Source: Acaudatibacter sp035532115 (GTDB lineage: Bacteria; Pseudomonadota; Alphaproteobacteria; Caulobacterales; Caulobacteraceae). From it: a DNA stretch of 64,000 bases. The stretch covers positions 1-64,000 of the forward strand of contig DATKRO010000058.1 in the NCBI GenBank assembly GCA_035532115.1, read 5' to 3'. Position 1 is the first letter of the stretch. Every line of letters begins with the position of its first letter. A program made the position numbers and the translations under genes. The notes below the pieces were generated by a model. It saw only the letters and a list, made by a program, of their open reading frames with translations, did not search any database and was not told where the DNA came from. Positions 33,467-42,896 of the stretch are shown here, one piece after another.

Positions 33467-33874
33467 TCAGCCGCGCGGTCGGGCGGCGCCGGCGGCCGCT
33501 TCAGCGGCGCGCTCGCGCTCGCAGATCAGGACATCGAGTTGCGCGATCAGACTTGCCGCGACCACAGGCTTGGCATGGACGGGGATCTGGGGAAAGCGCC
33601 CCGCCAGGTTCGCCGGCAGCGCGACGCCGGTCTGGATGATGACGGGCGCGCCGCGGTCCGCCAGCAGCTCCACGACGGACGAACAATCGCCGTCCACCAG
33701 ACTGCAGTCGAGGATCGCGGCGGCGACCGGCGTCGTCGCGAGCAGCGCCAGCGCCTCCTCGACGCTCGCGACCGGTCCGACGACCACGCCGCCGGCGTCC
33801 TCTATCGCCAGGCACAGGTCCAAGGCGATGAAGGTTTTATCCTCGGCCACCAGTATGGGCGCACGGTTCAACAA
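33467..33874 (-). CDS. Single-domain response regulator
   Basis: A 135-residue stand-alone receiver. The acidic pair E11-D12 in VAEDKTF, phospho-acceptor D56 in AILDCSL, and the K in VHAKPV are in the expected places. There is no output domain. It is 26 bases downstream of the CheB-CheR-kinase gene and is a likely phosphate acceptor of that HWE kinase. Confidence 0.88.
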   Translation of the reverse strand: MLNRAPILVAEDKTFIALDLCLAIEDAGGVVVGPVASVEEALALLATTPVAAAILDCSLVDGDCSSVVELLADRGAPVIIQTGVALPANLAGRFPQIPVHAKPVVAASLIAQLDVLICERERAAEAAAGAARPRG

Positions 33875-33900
33875 GACGACGCTCCCGGGAGGCTAAGTCT

Positions 33901-36900
33901 TCACTGCACCAGCCGCTCCGTCGCCGCCGAGAGATGGACGGCCAGACCCGCCGGATTCCAGTGGAAGACCAGATCGCCGCCAAGCTGGCCCTGGGCGCTT
34001 CGGCGCGCCAGCAGGCTGCCGAACCCCTCGCGCTCGGGGGCGGCGTCGATCGGCGGCCCGCCCGCCTCGTCCCAGGAAAGCGCCAGCCGGCCGTTCGCCT
34101 TGGCCCAGGAGACCCGCACGCGGCCACCGGGGACCGAAAAGGCGCCATACTTGGCCGCGTTGGTCGCCAGTTCATGGATGACGAGCGCCAGGCTGGTGGT
34201 GGATTCGACGCCGAGCGCGACTTCGGGGCCATCGAACGCGACCCGCAGATCGTCTGCGGTTCCGGCCGGATCGATGTAAGGCGACAGAGCCGCCCGAGCC
34301 AGTTCGCCGAGGGTCGTTTGCCGCCGGGCCGCTTCGGCATGCCGGTTCGGCCTGACGAGCTGATGGGCGCCGGCCAGCGCGCCGAGCCGGCCCTGAACCG
34401 CGGCGGCCATCTCCGCGGGCGTGGTCGCGGACCGGGCGGTCAGCGTCACCATTGCGGCCACGACGGCGAACAGGTTCTTGATCCTGTGGTCCATCTCACG
34501 CAGCAGCAGCTCCTGCTGTTGCTCATGAAGCATGCGTTCGCTGACGTCGTAAAAGCAATTGATGGCTCCGGCGACTTCGCCGCGCTCGTTCTTCAGCGGA
34601 CGGATGTTCACGATCACGACGACTCGCGAGCCGTCGGGCCGCTCGATCAGCACTTCGGCGTCGCTCACCTCCGACAGCTTGCCGCTCACCACCTCGGCCA
34701 TCGGGCAAAGCTCGTGAGGCATGAAACTGCCGTCCGGACGGAACATCTTGAATGAGCCGCAGAACCGCGCTTCGGTGTCCCCGACCGCCGGCTCACGGCC
34801 CCACAATTCCACGGCGCGGCGATTGAATTCCTGAATTACGCCCAAGGCATCACAAGAATAGATGGCGACCGGGCCAAGGTCGAACAGTGCGCGGTAACGC
34901 GCCTCGCTCGCACGGACGAGGTCCTGCGTTGCAGTGCGTTCGGTTATATCGACGAACGTCAGGACCACGCCGTCGATCACATTGTCGACCGTGCGATACG
35001 GGCGAATGCGCAGGATGAACGTCGTCTTCGTCTCGTGCAGCACCACCTGGCGCTCGATCATGGTGAGCTTGCGCAGCACGGTCCTTGCGTCCCGCTGCAG
35101 CTCTGGATAGTCCAGGAGACTGACCACCTCGGCGATCGGCCGGCCGATGTCGGCATCGCGCAGGTGAAAGATCTCGGCTATCCCCGGCGTGAAGCTCTTG
35201 ACCTTCAAGCTCCCATTCAGGAAGAGCGTGGCGATCTCGGTGCTTTCGAGCAGGTTTTTCAGATCGCTGTTGAGGTGCGTCAGCTGTTCGTTCTTGCTGA
35301 CCATCTCGGCGTTGATCGTCTGCACCTCCTCATTGACCGACTGCATCTCCTCCTTCGCCGTCTCGAGCTCTTCATTCGAGGATTGCAGCTCTTCGTTGAT
35401 CGACTGATGTTCTTCGTTCGACGACTTCAGCTCCTCGTTGGTGGTCTCCAGTTCATCGATGGTGGACTGGAGTTGCGCCCGGGTCGTCCCCAGCTCCTGT
35501 TCGAGCGCCCTGACGTCGTCGGCGGCGTCCTTGCCGGCGTGCGCGAGGCGGTCGCCCGGAACGGCATCGCCGAGATCCAGAAAGACCAGGGCGACGAAGC
35601 CGGCGCGGACGTCGGGGCCGTCGAGCGCCTCGGCGACCAGGGTGATCCGGCGCGCGTGGCCCTCCGTCTTCATGGGCACGCTTTCGAGCCGCGTCGAGCC
35701 TTGCTGCGTCCGCGCCGCCTTCAGCGCCGCCCGGGCGGCCGGCCGCAGGGCCTTGCGCAGGATATCGAACAGCCCATAGCTCGGCGCGCCCGGGGAGAGT
35801 TCGAGATATCGCCCGATCGCGGGGCCGGAGAATCGGACGATCTGATCGCGCTCGTCGATCACCAGGTGCGGCGGGTTGTACTTGTCCGTCGCCCGGCGGG
35901 CGCTCTTGTCGATCCGCTCGTCGGGGCGTCCGGCCGCCACGTCGACAGAGCCCAGCGCCTCGAGTCTTCGGCTGGTGGTCGATAGATCGGCAAGCGTCGT
36001 CCCCTCGACGTCGCGCCGCTCGAAGATCCGATGCTTCTTGTCCTCGGCGCCGAAAAGCCGCGTGGCGCGGGTGACCGACTCCGACGAGCCAAGGAACAGC
36101 CGTCCGCCTGGCTTCAGCGCATAATGGAAGGTCCGCATCACGCGATCCTGCATGTCCGCGTCGAGATAGATCAGCAGGTTGCGGCAGGAGATCAGGTCGA
36201 GCTTGGAAAACGGCGGGTGCTTGATGATGCTGTGGGTCGAGAAGACGCACATGTCGCGGATTTCCGGAATGATGCGGTAATCATGGCCCTCGGCGGTGAA
36301 CCAGCGCTCGACACGTTCCGGCGACAGCCCGGCCATCGGCCGGCGGTAGCGACCGAGCCGGGCGAGCGCGATCGCCCGATCGTCGATGTCGGTGGCGAAG
36401 ATCTGCACCTTTGGCCTGGCGCGCCGGTCGCTCATCGCCTCGCGGAGCAGGATGGCGATGGTGACGGCTTCCTGCCCGGTCGCACAGCCGGGAACCCAGA
36501 CCCGGATATCGTCGTCCGCGCCCTTGCCGGCCACCAGGGGGTCCAACACCATCGAGGCCAGGGCGTCGAACGCGGCCGGGTCGCGAAAGAACTCGGTCAC
36601 GCCGATCAGCAGCTCCCGGAACAGCAGCTCGAGTTCCCCGGGGTTATGGCGGTAGTGTTCGACGTAGGCTTGCGGCGTTTCCAGGCGCAGCACCTGCATG
36701 CGCCGCTGGAGCCGTCGAACCAGGGTCTTTTCCTTGTATTCGCTGAAGTCGTGGCCGGTGCGCGCCCGCAGCGCCGCCATGATCGTCGACAGGTGCGAGC
36801 CGGCGTCCTTGCGCGTGCCGTCGCCATTCTTGCTCGCGGCGGCGCCGAGCAGGTATTTCTGGTAATCGACCAATCTGGCCGGCATGGCTTCGACGGCGAG

Positions 36901-37413
36901 CACTTCATCGACCTGGCCCGTCTCGGCGGCGCTCTGCGGCATTCCGGGCATCGCGTGGCTGTCGAACTCGGCCTGGGCCAGCGTCAGGCCGCCGTGTTCC
37001 TTGATGGCGGTCAGGCCGAGCGAGCCGTCGCTCCCGGTCCCCGCCAGCACGATGCCGATGGCGTTCTCGCCCTGATCTTCCGCGAGCGACCGGAAAAAAC
37101 TGTCGATGGGCCGACGATGATCGCGCGGCGGCGCGGACTGGACGACCTCGAGACGGCCGCGCTGGATCGTCAGCGTGCTGTTGGGCCCGATGACATAGAC
37201 GCAGTTGGGCATGACCCTGACGCCGTCCGCCGCCTCGACCAGGCTCATCGAGGTGGTCTTGCCGAGCAACTCGACCAGCATGCTCTTGTAGTCGGGCGCC
37301 AGATGCTGGACCAGCACGAACGCCATGCCGGTATCGGGCGGTACGTTACTGAGAAAACCTTTGAAGGCGTCCAGCCCCCCCGCCGATGCGCCGATGCCGA
37401 CGATCAGCAGCAC
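33901..37413 (-). CDS. CheB-CheR-PAS hybrid with HWE histidine kinase
   Basis: A 1170-residue signalling protein. Residues 1-190 are a CheB methylesterase (S10 in GIGASAGG, H37, D129 in GTGSDGS). CheR methyltransferase follows at ~205-480, with the SAM loop VPGCATGQEA. A long coiled coil of repeated EELxSSNEE heptads lies near 640-715, and then two PAS domains. The HWE kinase comprises H976 in MDHRIKNLF, N-box ELATNAAKYGAF and the WDE of LSWDEAGG. The GTG at 37413 begins right at the CheB fold. An ATG at 37510 would add the usual leader but is out of frame across a ten-C tract (37454-37463), so the true gene may start at 37510. Confidence 0.9.
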   Translation of the reverse strand: MLLIVGIGASAGGLDAFKGFLSNVPPDTGMAFVLVQHLAPDYKSMLVELLGKTTSMSLVEAADGVRVMPNCVYVIGPNSTLTIQRGRLEVVQSAPPRDHRRPIDSFFRSLAEDQGENAIGIVLAGTGSDGSLGLTAIKEHGGLTLAQAEFDSHAMPGMPQSAAETGQVDEVLAVEAMPARLVDYQKYLLGAAASKNGDGTRKDAGSHLSTIMAALRARTGHDFSEYKEKTLVRRLQRRMQVLRLETPQAYVEHYRHNPGELELLFRELLIGVTEFFRDPAAFDALASMVLDPLVAGKGADDDIRVWVPGCATGQEAVTIAILLREAMSDRRARPKVQIFATDIDDRAIALARLGRYRRPMAGLSPERVERWFTAEGHDYRIIPEIRDMCVFSTHSIIKHPPFSKLDLISCRNLLIYLDADMQDRVMRTFHYALKPGGRLFLGSSESVTRATRLFGAEDKKHRIFERRDVEGTTLADLSTTSRRLEALGSVDVAAGRPDERIDKSARRATDKYNPPHLVIDERDQIVRFSGPAIGRYLELSPGAPSYGLFDILRKALRPAARAALKAARTQQGSTRLESVPMKTEGHARRITLVAEALDGPDVRAGFVALVFLDLGDAVPGDRLAHAGKDAADDVRALEQELGTTRAQLQSTIDELETTNEELKSSNEEHQSINEELQSSNEELETAKEEMQSVNEEVQTINAEMVSKNEQLTHLNSDLKNLLESTEIATLFLNGSLKVKSFTPGIAEIFHLRDADIGRPIAEVVSLLDYPELQRDARTVLRKLTMIERQVVLHETKTTFILRIRPYRTVDNVIDGVVLTFVDITERTATQDLVRASEARYRALFDLGPVAIYSCDALGVIQEFNRRAVELWGREPAVGDTEARFCGSFKMFRPDGSFMPHELCPMAEVVSGKLSEVSDAEVLIERPDGSRVVVIVNIRPLKNERGEVAGAINCFYDVSERMLHEQQQELLLREMDHRIKNLFAVVAAMVTLTARSATTPAEMAAAVQGRLGALAGAHQLVRPNRHAEAARRQTTLGELARAALSPYIDPAGTADDLRVAFDGPEVALGVESTTSLALVIHELATNAAKYGAFSVPGGRVRVSWAKANGRLALSWDEAGGPPIDAAPEREGFGSLLARRSAQGQLGGDLVFHWNPAGLAVHLSAATERLVQ

Positions 37414-37453
37414 TTCGGAGCCTCCGTGCCGAAGTGGCGGACGCGTCTGCGCG

Positions 37454-37463
37454 CCCCCCCCCC
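37454..37463. other. Ten-base C homopolymer before the CheB-CheR kinase gene
   Basis: A run of ten C (ten G on the coding strand) 41 bases before the GTG start. With nine instead of ten, the ATG at 37510 (MSRKSAGAPRS...) would read straight into VLLIVGIGASAGG. Tracts of this kind can slip during replication or be miscounted in assembly. The rest of the gap 37414-37871 holds repeat copy B and no supported gene. Confidence 0.75.
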
Positions 37464-37709
37464 GCTTCAGGAGGTGGCGACCTGGGCGCGCCGGCGGATT
37501 TCCTTGACATGACGCGACCGCTCCAGCCGGCCAATATGCGCAGTTAACACCATGGCGAGCGGACTTGCGAATCGATTGGCGTTCTCGAGGAGCGCCGGGG
37601 CTCCTCAGATCAAGCCAGCGGGATCGCCGCCCACGGCGATGCGGTCGGATTGCGAAAGGGCTAGTTCGCGGAGGTTGACCACCATCGCCGTCTCCCCGGA
37701 CGGCCTGAA

Positions 37710-37846
37710 AGGGCGATCCGGGGCCGGACCCGCCGCTTCCAAGACGAATTCCAGCTTGGCCGCGGCCCGTCCGGCCCCGGCTCGCGCTTCGCTTGGCCGG
37801 GGCGACGGCGATGATGAGCGTCTCGTCAACCCGAACTCTTTGCCGT
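37710..37846. repeat. Dispersed intergenic repeat, module 1 (copy B)
   Basis: Nearly identical over 137 bases to the copy at 1-137, in the same orientation, with three differences seen by eye. It lies between the divergently read accessory region upstream of the CheB-CheR gene and the 3' end of the second cheB-type gene. It shares the GGGCGATCCGGGGCCGGA start and the GAACTCTTTGCCGT end with copy A. Confidence 0.85.
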
Positions 37847-37871
37847 GGATCGCCGCCTGGCTACGCAGGGC

Positions 37872-38885
37872 TCAGGCGTCGGATTCGAGGCGTCTGGACT
37901 GCACGGCAAAGGCTGCGCTGCGGGGCATGATCCAGTCCTGCTCTACGAAATCACGCAAGGCGTAGGCCCGCGTCAGCGCCTCGCGGCTGGCCGCCCGCCA
38001 GACTTCGCACCCCGCCTCGCCCGAGGGGGCGGAACGCTCGGCCATCTGGCGGCAGAACTCGGCGCGCTCGTTGAGGATTCGCTCGGCTGAACGCATGACC
38101 CTCTCCATCTCGTCGAACTGGGCCGCCGCCATGGCTTCCGCGGTGTAAACATGGCCGATGTGGCAAGCGTACTTCACGAGAGCGCCGACCGCCGATCGGC
38201 GCAGCGCGCCGCCGCAGTCGGGGCAGGTGACGGTGACCGGGCGGTCGAATGCGCCGCCGTCGACCGTCTCGCGGCCGTTCTCGGGTGACATTTCCTGGGG
38301 TTCGTTCGTCACGACGCCTTCCTCTTCGGTGACCAACCTCTTCAGCAGCGGCGGGATTGCGGCCAACGGCAGGCAATAGTCGAGTTCGACGTGCGCCGCA
38401 GCGCTTCTCGGCATGTCCGGGTTGGCTGCGTCGTCGGGATCCTGCACGATGGCCACCCCGCCTCGCCACTTGATTTCGTAGAGACCGGCCGCGCCATCGT
38501 TCAGATTCCCCGTGAGGATAATCCCGATGGCCGCTGGCCCAAAACTCTCCGCAACGCTTCGGAACAGCGGGTCTATGGCAGGCCGCGCCCAGTTTTCCTT
38601 CGGGTCCCGGGTGAGGCGAATGTGACCCTCGACGACGAGCATGTGGCGGTCCGGCGGCGCGACATAGATTTGGCCGGGGCGGATGTCCTCCCCGTCTTCG
38701 CCATGCTTGGCGGGCGTGACGCCGGCCACGTTCAGCAGCGAGGGAAGCAGGCTCGAATGGGCGCCGATGTGCAGGACGATCAGGATCGGAGCGGGCAGAG
38801 GAATCGCCAGCCCGGCGACGAGAGCCGTCAACGCCTCTACACCGCCCGCCGAAGCGCCGATCACGATTGCGGAGCAAGACGCCAT
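37872..38885 (-). CDS. CheB-type methylesterase without receiver domain
   Basis: A 337-residue protein. The CheB catalytic domain is at residues 5-190: S12 in IGASAGG, H39 in VLHIGAHSS and D130 in TGNLNDG. No N-terminal receiver is present, so it cannot be controlled like classical CheB. The C-terminal half has a zinc-ribbon-like pattern, CPDCGG and then C-H-I-G-H, with helical sequence after it; this extended form is common in stand-alone CheB proteins near CheB-CheR kinases. The substrate may not be an MCP, as none is encoded nearby. Confidence 0.88.
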   Translation of the reverse strand: MASCSAIVIGASAGGVEALTALVAGLAIPLPAPILIVLHIGAHSSLLPSLLNVAGVTPAKHGEDGEDIRPGQIYVAPPDRHMLVVEGHIRLTRDPKENWARPAIDPLFRSVAESFGPAAIGIILTGNLNDGAAGLYEIKWRGGVAIVQDPDDAANPDMPRSAAAHVELDYCLPLAAIPPLLKRLVTEEEGVVTNEPQEMSPENGRETVDGGAFDRPVTVTCPDCGGALRRSAVGALVKYACHIGHVYTAEAMAAAQFDEMERVMRSAERILNERAEFCRQMAERSAPSGEAGCEVWRAASREALTRAYALRDFVEQDWIMPRSAAFAVQSRRLESDA

Positions 38886-39002
38886 GCAGCCCTCGAGGAT
38901 CGGCCTTCATGATGAAGCCGCCAGGCTAGAACGCGCGAGACCGCCAAGGGCGCCGGCCGCCCGGCTGCATCGACGCGCCGCCCGGAGGTTCCAGGCCAGC
39001 CT

Positions 39003-40214
39003 CTAATTCGAGCCCCGGATCGTCGGCTTGCCGAGCAGGGCGTCGGCGATGATGCGCTGCTGGATCTCCGAGGTGCCTTCGAAGATCCTGGTGAGGCGCG
39101 CGTCGCGCCAGTAGCGCTCGATCGGGTGCAAGGTGGTGTAGCCGGCGCCGCCGAAGATCTGCAGGGCCTCGCTGGTCACCTTTTCTGCCATCTCGGAGGC
39201 GAAGAGCTTGACCATCGAGGTTTCCACCCGCCCGGCGCGGCCGGCGTCGATCTCGGAACAGACGTAATACATCAGCTGGCGCGCGGCCTCGATCTGCGTG
39301 GCCATGGCGGCGATCTTGAAGCGGATGGCCTGGAAGTCGGAGATCGGCTGGCCGAACTGCACGCGTTCCCTGGCGTAGGCGATGGCGTCCTCCAGCGCGC
39401 CGCGGGCGAGCCCGATCGAGCGGGCGGCGGTGTGGGCGCGGGCGAGGCCGAGGCCGAAGGCGACGCCCTGGACCGCCCGGCCCGCCTCGGGATTGGCGCC
39501 CTCGGCGAGGCGCGCCGGGGCGCGGACCTGATCGAAATGCAGCTCCCAGGTGCGCCAGCCGAAATAGCCGATCTTGGGGATCGGGCTGCCGGTGCAGCCC
39601 GCGGGCAGCTCGCCCTTGGGCTTTTCCACCGAGACCGAGACCGTGCCGGCGCGGCCCCCGGGCGCGGCCGGGTCGTCGATGCGGCAGAGCACGCTGATGT
39701 AGTCGGCGCCGTCGGCGAAGGTGCACCAGTACTTCGAGCCGGTGATCACCCAGTCGTCGCCGTCGCGGCGGGCGCGGCACTGCACCCCCGAGAGGTCCGA
39801 GCCGGTTCCGGGCTCGGAGAGCGCCGCGGCGCCGAGGTACTGGCCTTTGGCCATCAGCGCCACCTTGCGCCGCCTCTCTTCGCCCTCGCCGGGGATCGAG
39901 CGGTAGAAGGCGTTGCCGCGGGCGATGATGCTGGCGACGCTCATCCAGCCGCGCGCCAGCTCCTCGGCCACCAGGCAGTATTCGAAGGCGCCGAGACCGA
40001 GGCCGCCCAGCTCCTCGGGAATGAGGATGCCGAAGAAGCCGAGTTCGCCCATGCGCTCGATGAGTTCGCGCGGCATGTCGCCCTTGAGCGGATCGAGCCG
40101 GTTGGCCGCGGGCAGCACCTCGTCGTGGACGAACTGGCGCGCCATGTCGCGCATCATGATCCGCTCGGCGGTCAGATAGCCCGTGGTCGCAGGCTGCGCA
40201 GCATCGTCGGCCAT
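39003..40214 (-). CDS. Acyl-CoA dehydrogenase
   Basis: FAD-dependent acyl-CoA dehydrogenase, 403 aa. Signature segments are ALSEPGTGSDLSG, ITGSKYWCTFADGAD, the arginine/FAD region RVQFGQPISDFQA, QIFGGAGYTTLHPIERYWRDAR and the C-terminal FEGTSEIQQRIIA. The family's catalytic Glu position falls in YTTLHPIERYWRD/FEGTSE; the chain-length class is not determined. It is the last gene of the five-gene operon, 41 bases after the CitE-like lyase gene. Confidence 0.93.
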   Translation of the reverse strand: MADDAAQPATTGYLTAERIMMRDMARQFVHDEVLPAANRLDPLKGDMPRELIERMGELGFFGILIPEELGGLGLGAFEYCLVAEELARGWMSVASIIARGNAFYRSIPGEGEERRRKVALMAKGQYLGAAALSEPGTGSDLSGVQCRARRDGDDWVITGSKYWCTFADGADYISVLCRIDDPAAPGGRAGTVSVSVEKPKGELPAGCTGSPIPKIGYFGWRTWELHFDQVRAPARLAEGANPEAGRAVQGVAFGLGLARAHTAARSIGLARGALEDAIAYARERVQFGQPISDFQAIRFKIAAMATQIEAARQLMYYVCSEIDAGRAGRVETSMVKLFASEMAEKVTSEALQIFGGAGYTTLHPIERYWRDARLTRIFEGTSEIQQRIIADALLGKPTIRGSN

Positions 40215-40255
40215 GCTCGTCTCCTTCCACCCCCCACCGCCCGCCGCGGGGGCAT

Positions 40256-41179
40256 TCACATGCCGATCAGCTCGGCCTTGCGGACGGTGTTCATGACGAT
40301 GCGGATCGAGGCGGCGTCGACCATGGTGCCGCCGACGTTGACCGAGCCGAGGCCCTGGGCCAGCGCCGCCTCGTAGGCGCCGGCCAGTTCCCGGGCGCGG
40401 GCCACTTCGTCGCCGCCGGGCGAGAAGATCTCCAGCGCCGGGGCGATCTGGGCCGGGTGGATCGCCCACTTGCCGACGAAGCCCAGCATGTGGGCGTAGC
40501 GGGCCTCGCGGCGGAAGCCCTCCTCGTTGCGGAAGTTGGCGAAGGGTCCGTCCACCGGGTCGAGGCCGGCGGCGCGCGCGGCCATGGCGATGCGGAAGCG
40601 GGGATAGTGGAAGACGTCGCCCGGATAGCCGTCGCCGCCCCAGCCGCGCAGGTTCATCTCCTGGCTGGCCGAATAGTCGCCCATGCCGAAGATCAGCGCC
40701 TCGAGGCGCGGCGAGGCCCCGGCGATGGCCTCGACGTTCTGCAGGCCCGCCGCTTCCTCGATCAGCACCTCGAGGCCGATCCGGCGCGGCAGGCGCAGCT
40801 TGGCCTCGAGCTGGCCGAGCAGCAGGTCGACGAACTGCACGTCGGCGGCGCGCAGGGCCTTGGTCAGCATGAGGGTGTCGAGGTTCGCCCCCGCGCCCTC
40901 CACCACCTCGATCACGTCCTCGAAGCACCAGGGCGTGGTGACGTCGTTGATGCGCACGCAGCGGGTCTTGCGGCCCCAGTCGAGCCCGTTCAGCGCCTCG
41001 ACGATGGTCTTGCGCGCGCCGGGCTTGGCCGAGGGGGCGACCGCATCCTCCAGATCGAGGAACACGTGGTCGGCCTCCGACGCGCAGGCCTTGGCGATCA
41101 TCTTCTCGCTGACCCCCGGCACCGAGAGCTGCGAGCGGCGCAGCCGCATGGGACGGCCGGTCGTCTGACTCGAGGTCAT
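40256..41179 (-). CDS. CoA ester lyase, HpcH/HpaI (CitE-like)
   Basis: A 307-residue TIM-barrel lyase of the CitE/malyl-CoA lyase family. It has RRSQLSVPG near the N-terminus, DHVFLDLEDAVAPSAK (Mg-binding acidic residues), the CVRIND arginine strand, LEVLIEEAAGLQNV, IFGMGDYSAS and KWAIHPAQI. Family members cleave malyl-CoA, beta-methylmalyl-CoA or citramalyl-CoA. In this operon context citramalyl-CoA or methylmalyl-CoA is the best guess. The ATG overlaps the CoA-transferase stop (ATGA). Confidence 0.9.
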   Translation of the reverse strand: MTSSQTTGRPMRLRRSQLSVPGVSEKMIAKACASEADHVFLDLEDAVAPSAKPGARKTIVEALNGLDWGRKTRCVRINDVTTPWCFEDVIEVVEGAGANLDTLMLTKALRAADVQFVDLLLGQLEAKLRLPRRIGLEVLIEEAAGLQNVEAIAGASPRLEALIFGMGDYSASQEMNLRGWGGDGYPGDVFHYPRFRIAMAARAAGLDPVDGPFANFRNEEGFRREARYAHMLGFVGKWAIHPAQIAPALEIFSPGGDEVARARELAGAYEAALAQGLGSVNVGGTMVDAASIRIVMNTVRKAELIGM

Positions 41180-42420
41180 GGGGCTTCCTTTGCGATCGCG
41201 CCGGCGGCTCGCCAGCGCGCGATGTCCTCGTCCGAGACGCCATGGGCGCGCAACACCTCGCCGGTGTCCTCGCCCAGATCCGGGGCGCGGCGGCGCACGC
41301 CCGAGGGCGTCCTGGTGAACTTGATCGGCTGGCCGGCGATGCGCAACGGCCCGGGCAGGCCCGGGCACTCGATCTCGGCCAGCATGCCGCGTGCGGCGAA
41401 GTGCGGATCGCGGGCGATCTCGTCGATGTTCTTCACCGGCCCGAAGGGCACAATGCCTCCCAGCCGTCGTTGCAGCTCGGCCTTGGTCATGGCGCTGGTC
41501 AGCATCGAGAGCGTCTCGATCACCGCCGCACGGTTGGCGGCGCGCGCCTTGGCCGTGGCGAACCGCGGCTCGTCCAGGAGTTCGGCGGCGCCCAGCGCCT
41601 GGCAGAGCGCCCGGAAGAACGCCTCGCCCGGACAGGCGATGGCGACGAAGCCGTCCGCGGCCGGATAGACGCCGAACGGCAGCAGGAAGGGATGATGGTT
41701 GCCTTCCGGCCCCGGCACCTGATCGGCGAACGAGTGCTGATGCACGATCCGTTCTGAGACGCCCAGCACCGCATCGACCATGGCGACGTCGAGGAACTGG
41801 CCCTCGCCGGTGGCGCGGGCATGCAGCACGGCGCTGACGACGCCGAGCGCCAGGTAGAGCGCCGGTATGGTGTCGCCGACGCCGGGACCGATCTTGACCG
41901 GCGCGCCGCCGACGAGCCCGGTGATCCCCATCATGCCGCCCATGGCCTGGGCGACGACGTCGTAGGCCGGCCACTGGGCATAGGGACTGGCGCCGGTGCG
42001 CGGATCGCCAAAGCCGCGCACGCTGGCGTAGACGAGGCGCGGATTGATCGCGGCGAGGCTCTCGTAGGAGAGCCCGAGCCGGTCCATGACGCCGACGCGG
42101 AAGTTCTCCACCACCACGTCGAAGCGGGCCGCGAGGCGCCGGACGATCTCGACGCCGGCGGCGGTCTTCAGGTCGACGGCGATGCTGCGCTTGCCGCGGT
42201 TGATCGACTGGAAATAGCCCGAATAGCGATGCTGGGCGTCGGCGGCATGGAAGGGCCCGGAGCCGCGGGTGAGGTCGCCGCCGCCCAGCGCCTCGACCTT
42301 GACCACCTCGGCGCCGAGATCGCAGAGCTGCTGGGTGCAGAACGGCCCGGCCAGCGCCTGGGTGAAGTCGAGCACCTTCAGCCCTGCGAGCGGCCCGGCG
42401 GCGAGCGGCGCGGCGCTCAC
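41176..42420 (-). CDS. CaiB/BaiF family CoA transferase
   Basis: A 414-residue class III CoA transferase. It has the N-terminal LAGLKVLDFTQALAGPF, GAEVVKVEALGGGD, NRGKRSIAVDLK and the VVENFRVGVMDRLGL region, with the catalytic Asp expected near FLDVAMVDAVL. Relatives include mesaconyl-CoA C1-C4 transferase and succinyl-CoA:itaconate CoA transferase. The GTG at 42420 overlaps the upstream MaoC stop (GTGA). Substrate inferred only from the operon. Confidence 0.92.
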   Translation of the reverse strand: MSAAPLAAGPLAGLKVLDFTQALAGPFCTQQLCDLGAEVVKVEALGGGDLTRGSGPFHAADAQHRYSGYFQSINRGKRSIAVDLKTAAGVEIVRRLAARFDVVVENFRVGVMDRLGLSYESLAAINPRLVYASVRGFGDPRTGASPYAQWPAYDVVAQAMGGMMGITGLVGGAPVKIGPGVGDTIPALYLALGVVSAVLHARATGEGQFLDVAMVDAVLGVSERIVHQHSFADQVPGPEGNHHPFLLPFGVYPAADGFVAIACPGEAFFRALCQALGAAELLDEPRFATAKARAANRAAVIETLSMLTSAMTKAELQRRLGGIVPFGPVKNIDEIARDPHFAARGMLAEIECPGLPGPLRIAGQPIKFTRTPSGVRRRAPDLGEDTGEVLRAHGVSDEDIARWRAAGAIAKEAP

Positions 42421-42896
42421 CGCTCGCCCCAGTGGCTGCGCCGCTTGATCAGCATGCGCCGCTCGCCCTGGAAGACCAGCTTGTCGTCCTGGTTGACGCC
42501 GTAGTGCCTGAAGGTGACGATCCCGGCATCCTCGCGGTCGGCGGCCTCTGCGGCGAGCACCTCGGAATAGGCGTAGAGGGTGTCGCCGTGCACCACCGGA
42601 TGGGTCAGGCGGATGTTGTCCATGCCCAGCTCGGCCAGGGCGTTCTCGCCGCAGTCCTGCATGGCCAGCCCCATCGCCACCGAGAAGTTCACCCCGCCGT
42701 AGGAGAGCCGGCCGCCGTAGACGCTGCCGCGCATGGCGTGCTCGTTGAAGTGCGACTGGGCGGTGTTCATGACGAGATTGGTGACGAGGACGTTCTCCAG
42801 GCCCTCGATGGTCTTGCCGCGGGCGTGGCGGATCACCTCGCCGGGCCTGAAGTCCTCGAAGTAGTTGTCGCGGCCGGTGAGTTGGGAGAGCTTCAT
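42417..42896 (-). CDS. MaoC-like hydratase, C-terminal hotdog of a split enzyme
   Basis: A 159-residue hotdog-fold protein. NYFEDFRPGEVIRHARG opens the fold; NLVMNTAQSHFNEHAM and YGGRLSYGGV resemble the C-terminal half of mesaconyl-/itaconyl-CoA hydratases, with the catalytic Asp-His pair position represented by N-x-x-H. Together with the next gene upstream it looks like one double-hotdog hydratase divided into two overlapping genes (ATGA at 42893-42896). Confidence 0.86.
   Translation of the reverse strand: MKLSQLTGRDNYFEDFRPGEVIRHARGKTIEGLENVLVTNLVMNTAQSHFNEHAMRGSVYGGRLSYGGVNFSVAMGLAMQDCGENALAELGMDNIRLTHPVVHGDTLYAYSEVLAAEAADREDAGIVTFRHYGVNQDDKLVFQGERRMLIKRRSHWGER

Noticed and set aside
35189..35460. 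Repeated TTCnnnG-type pattern that at first looked like a tandem repeat array or CRISPR
   Set aside because: It is the DNA of the EEL-rich coiled coil of the CheB-CheR kinase; units are heptad-based and coding, not spaced direct repeats.
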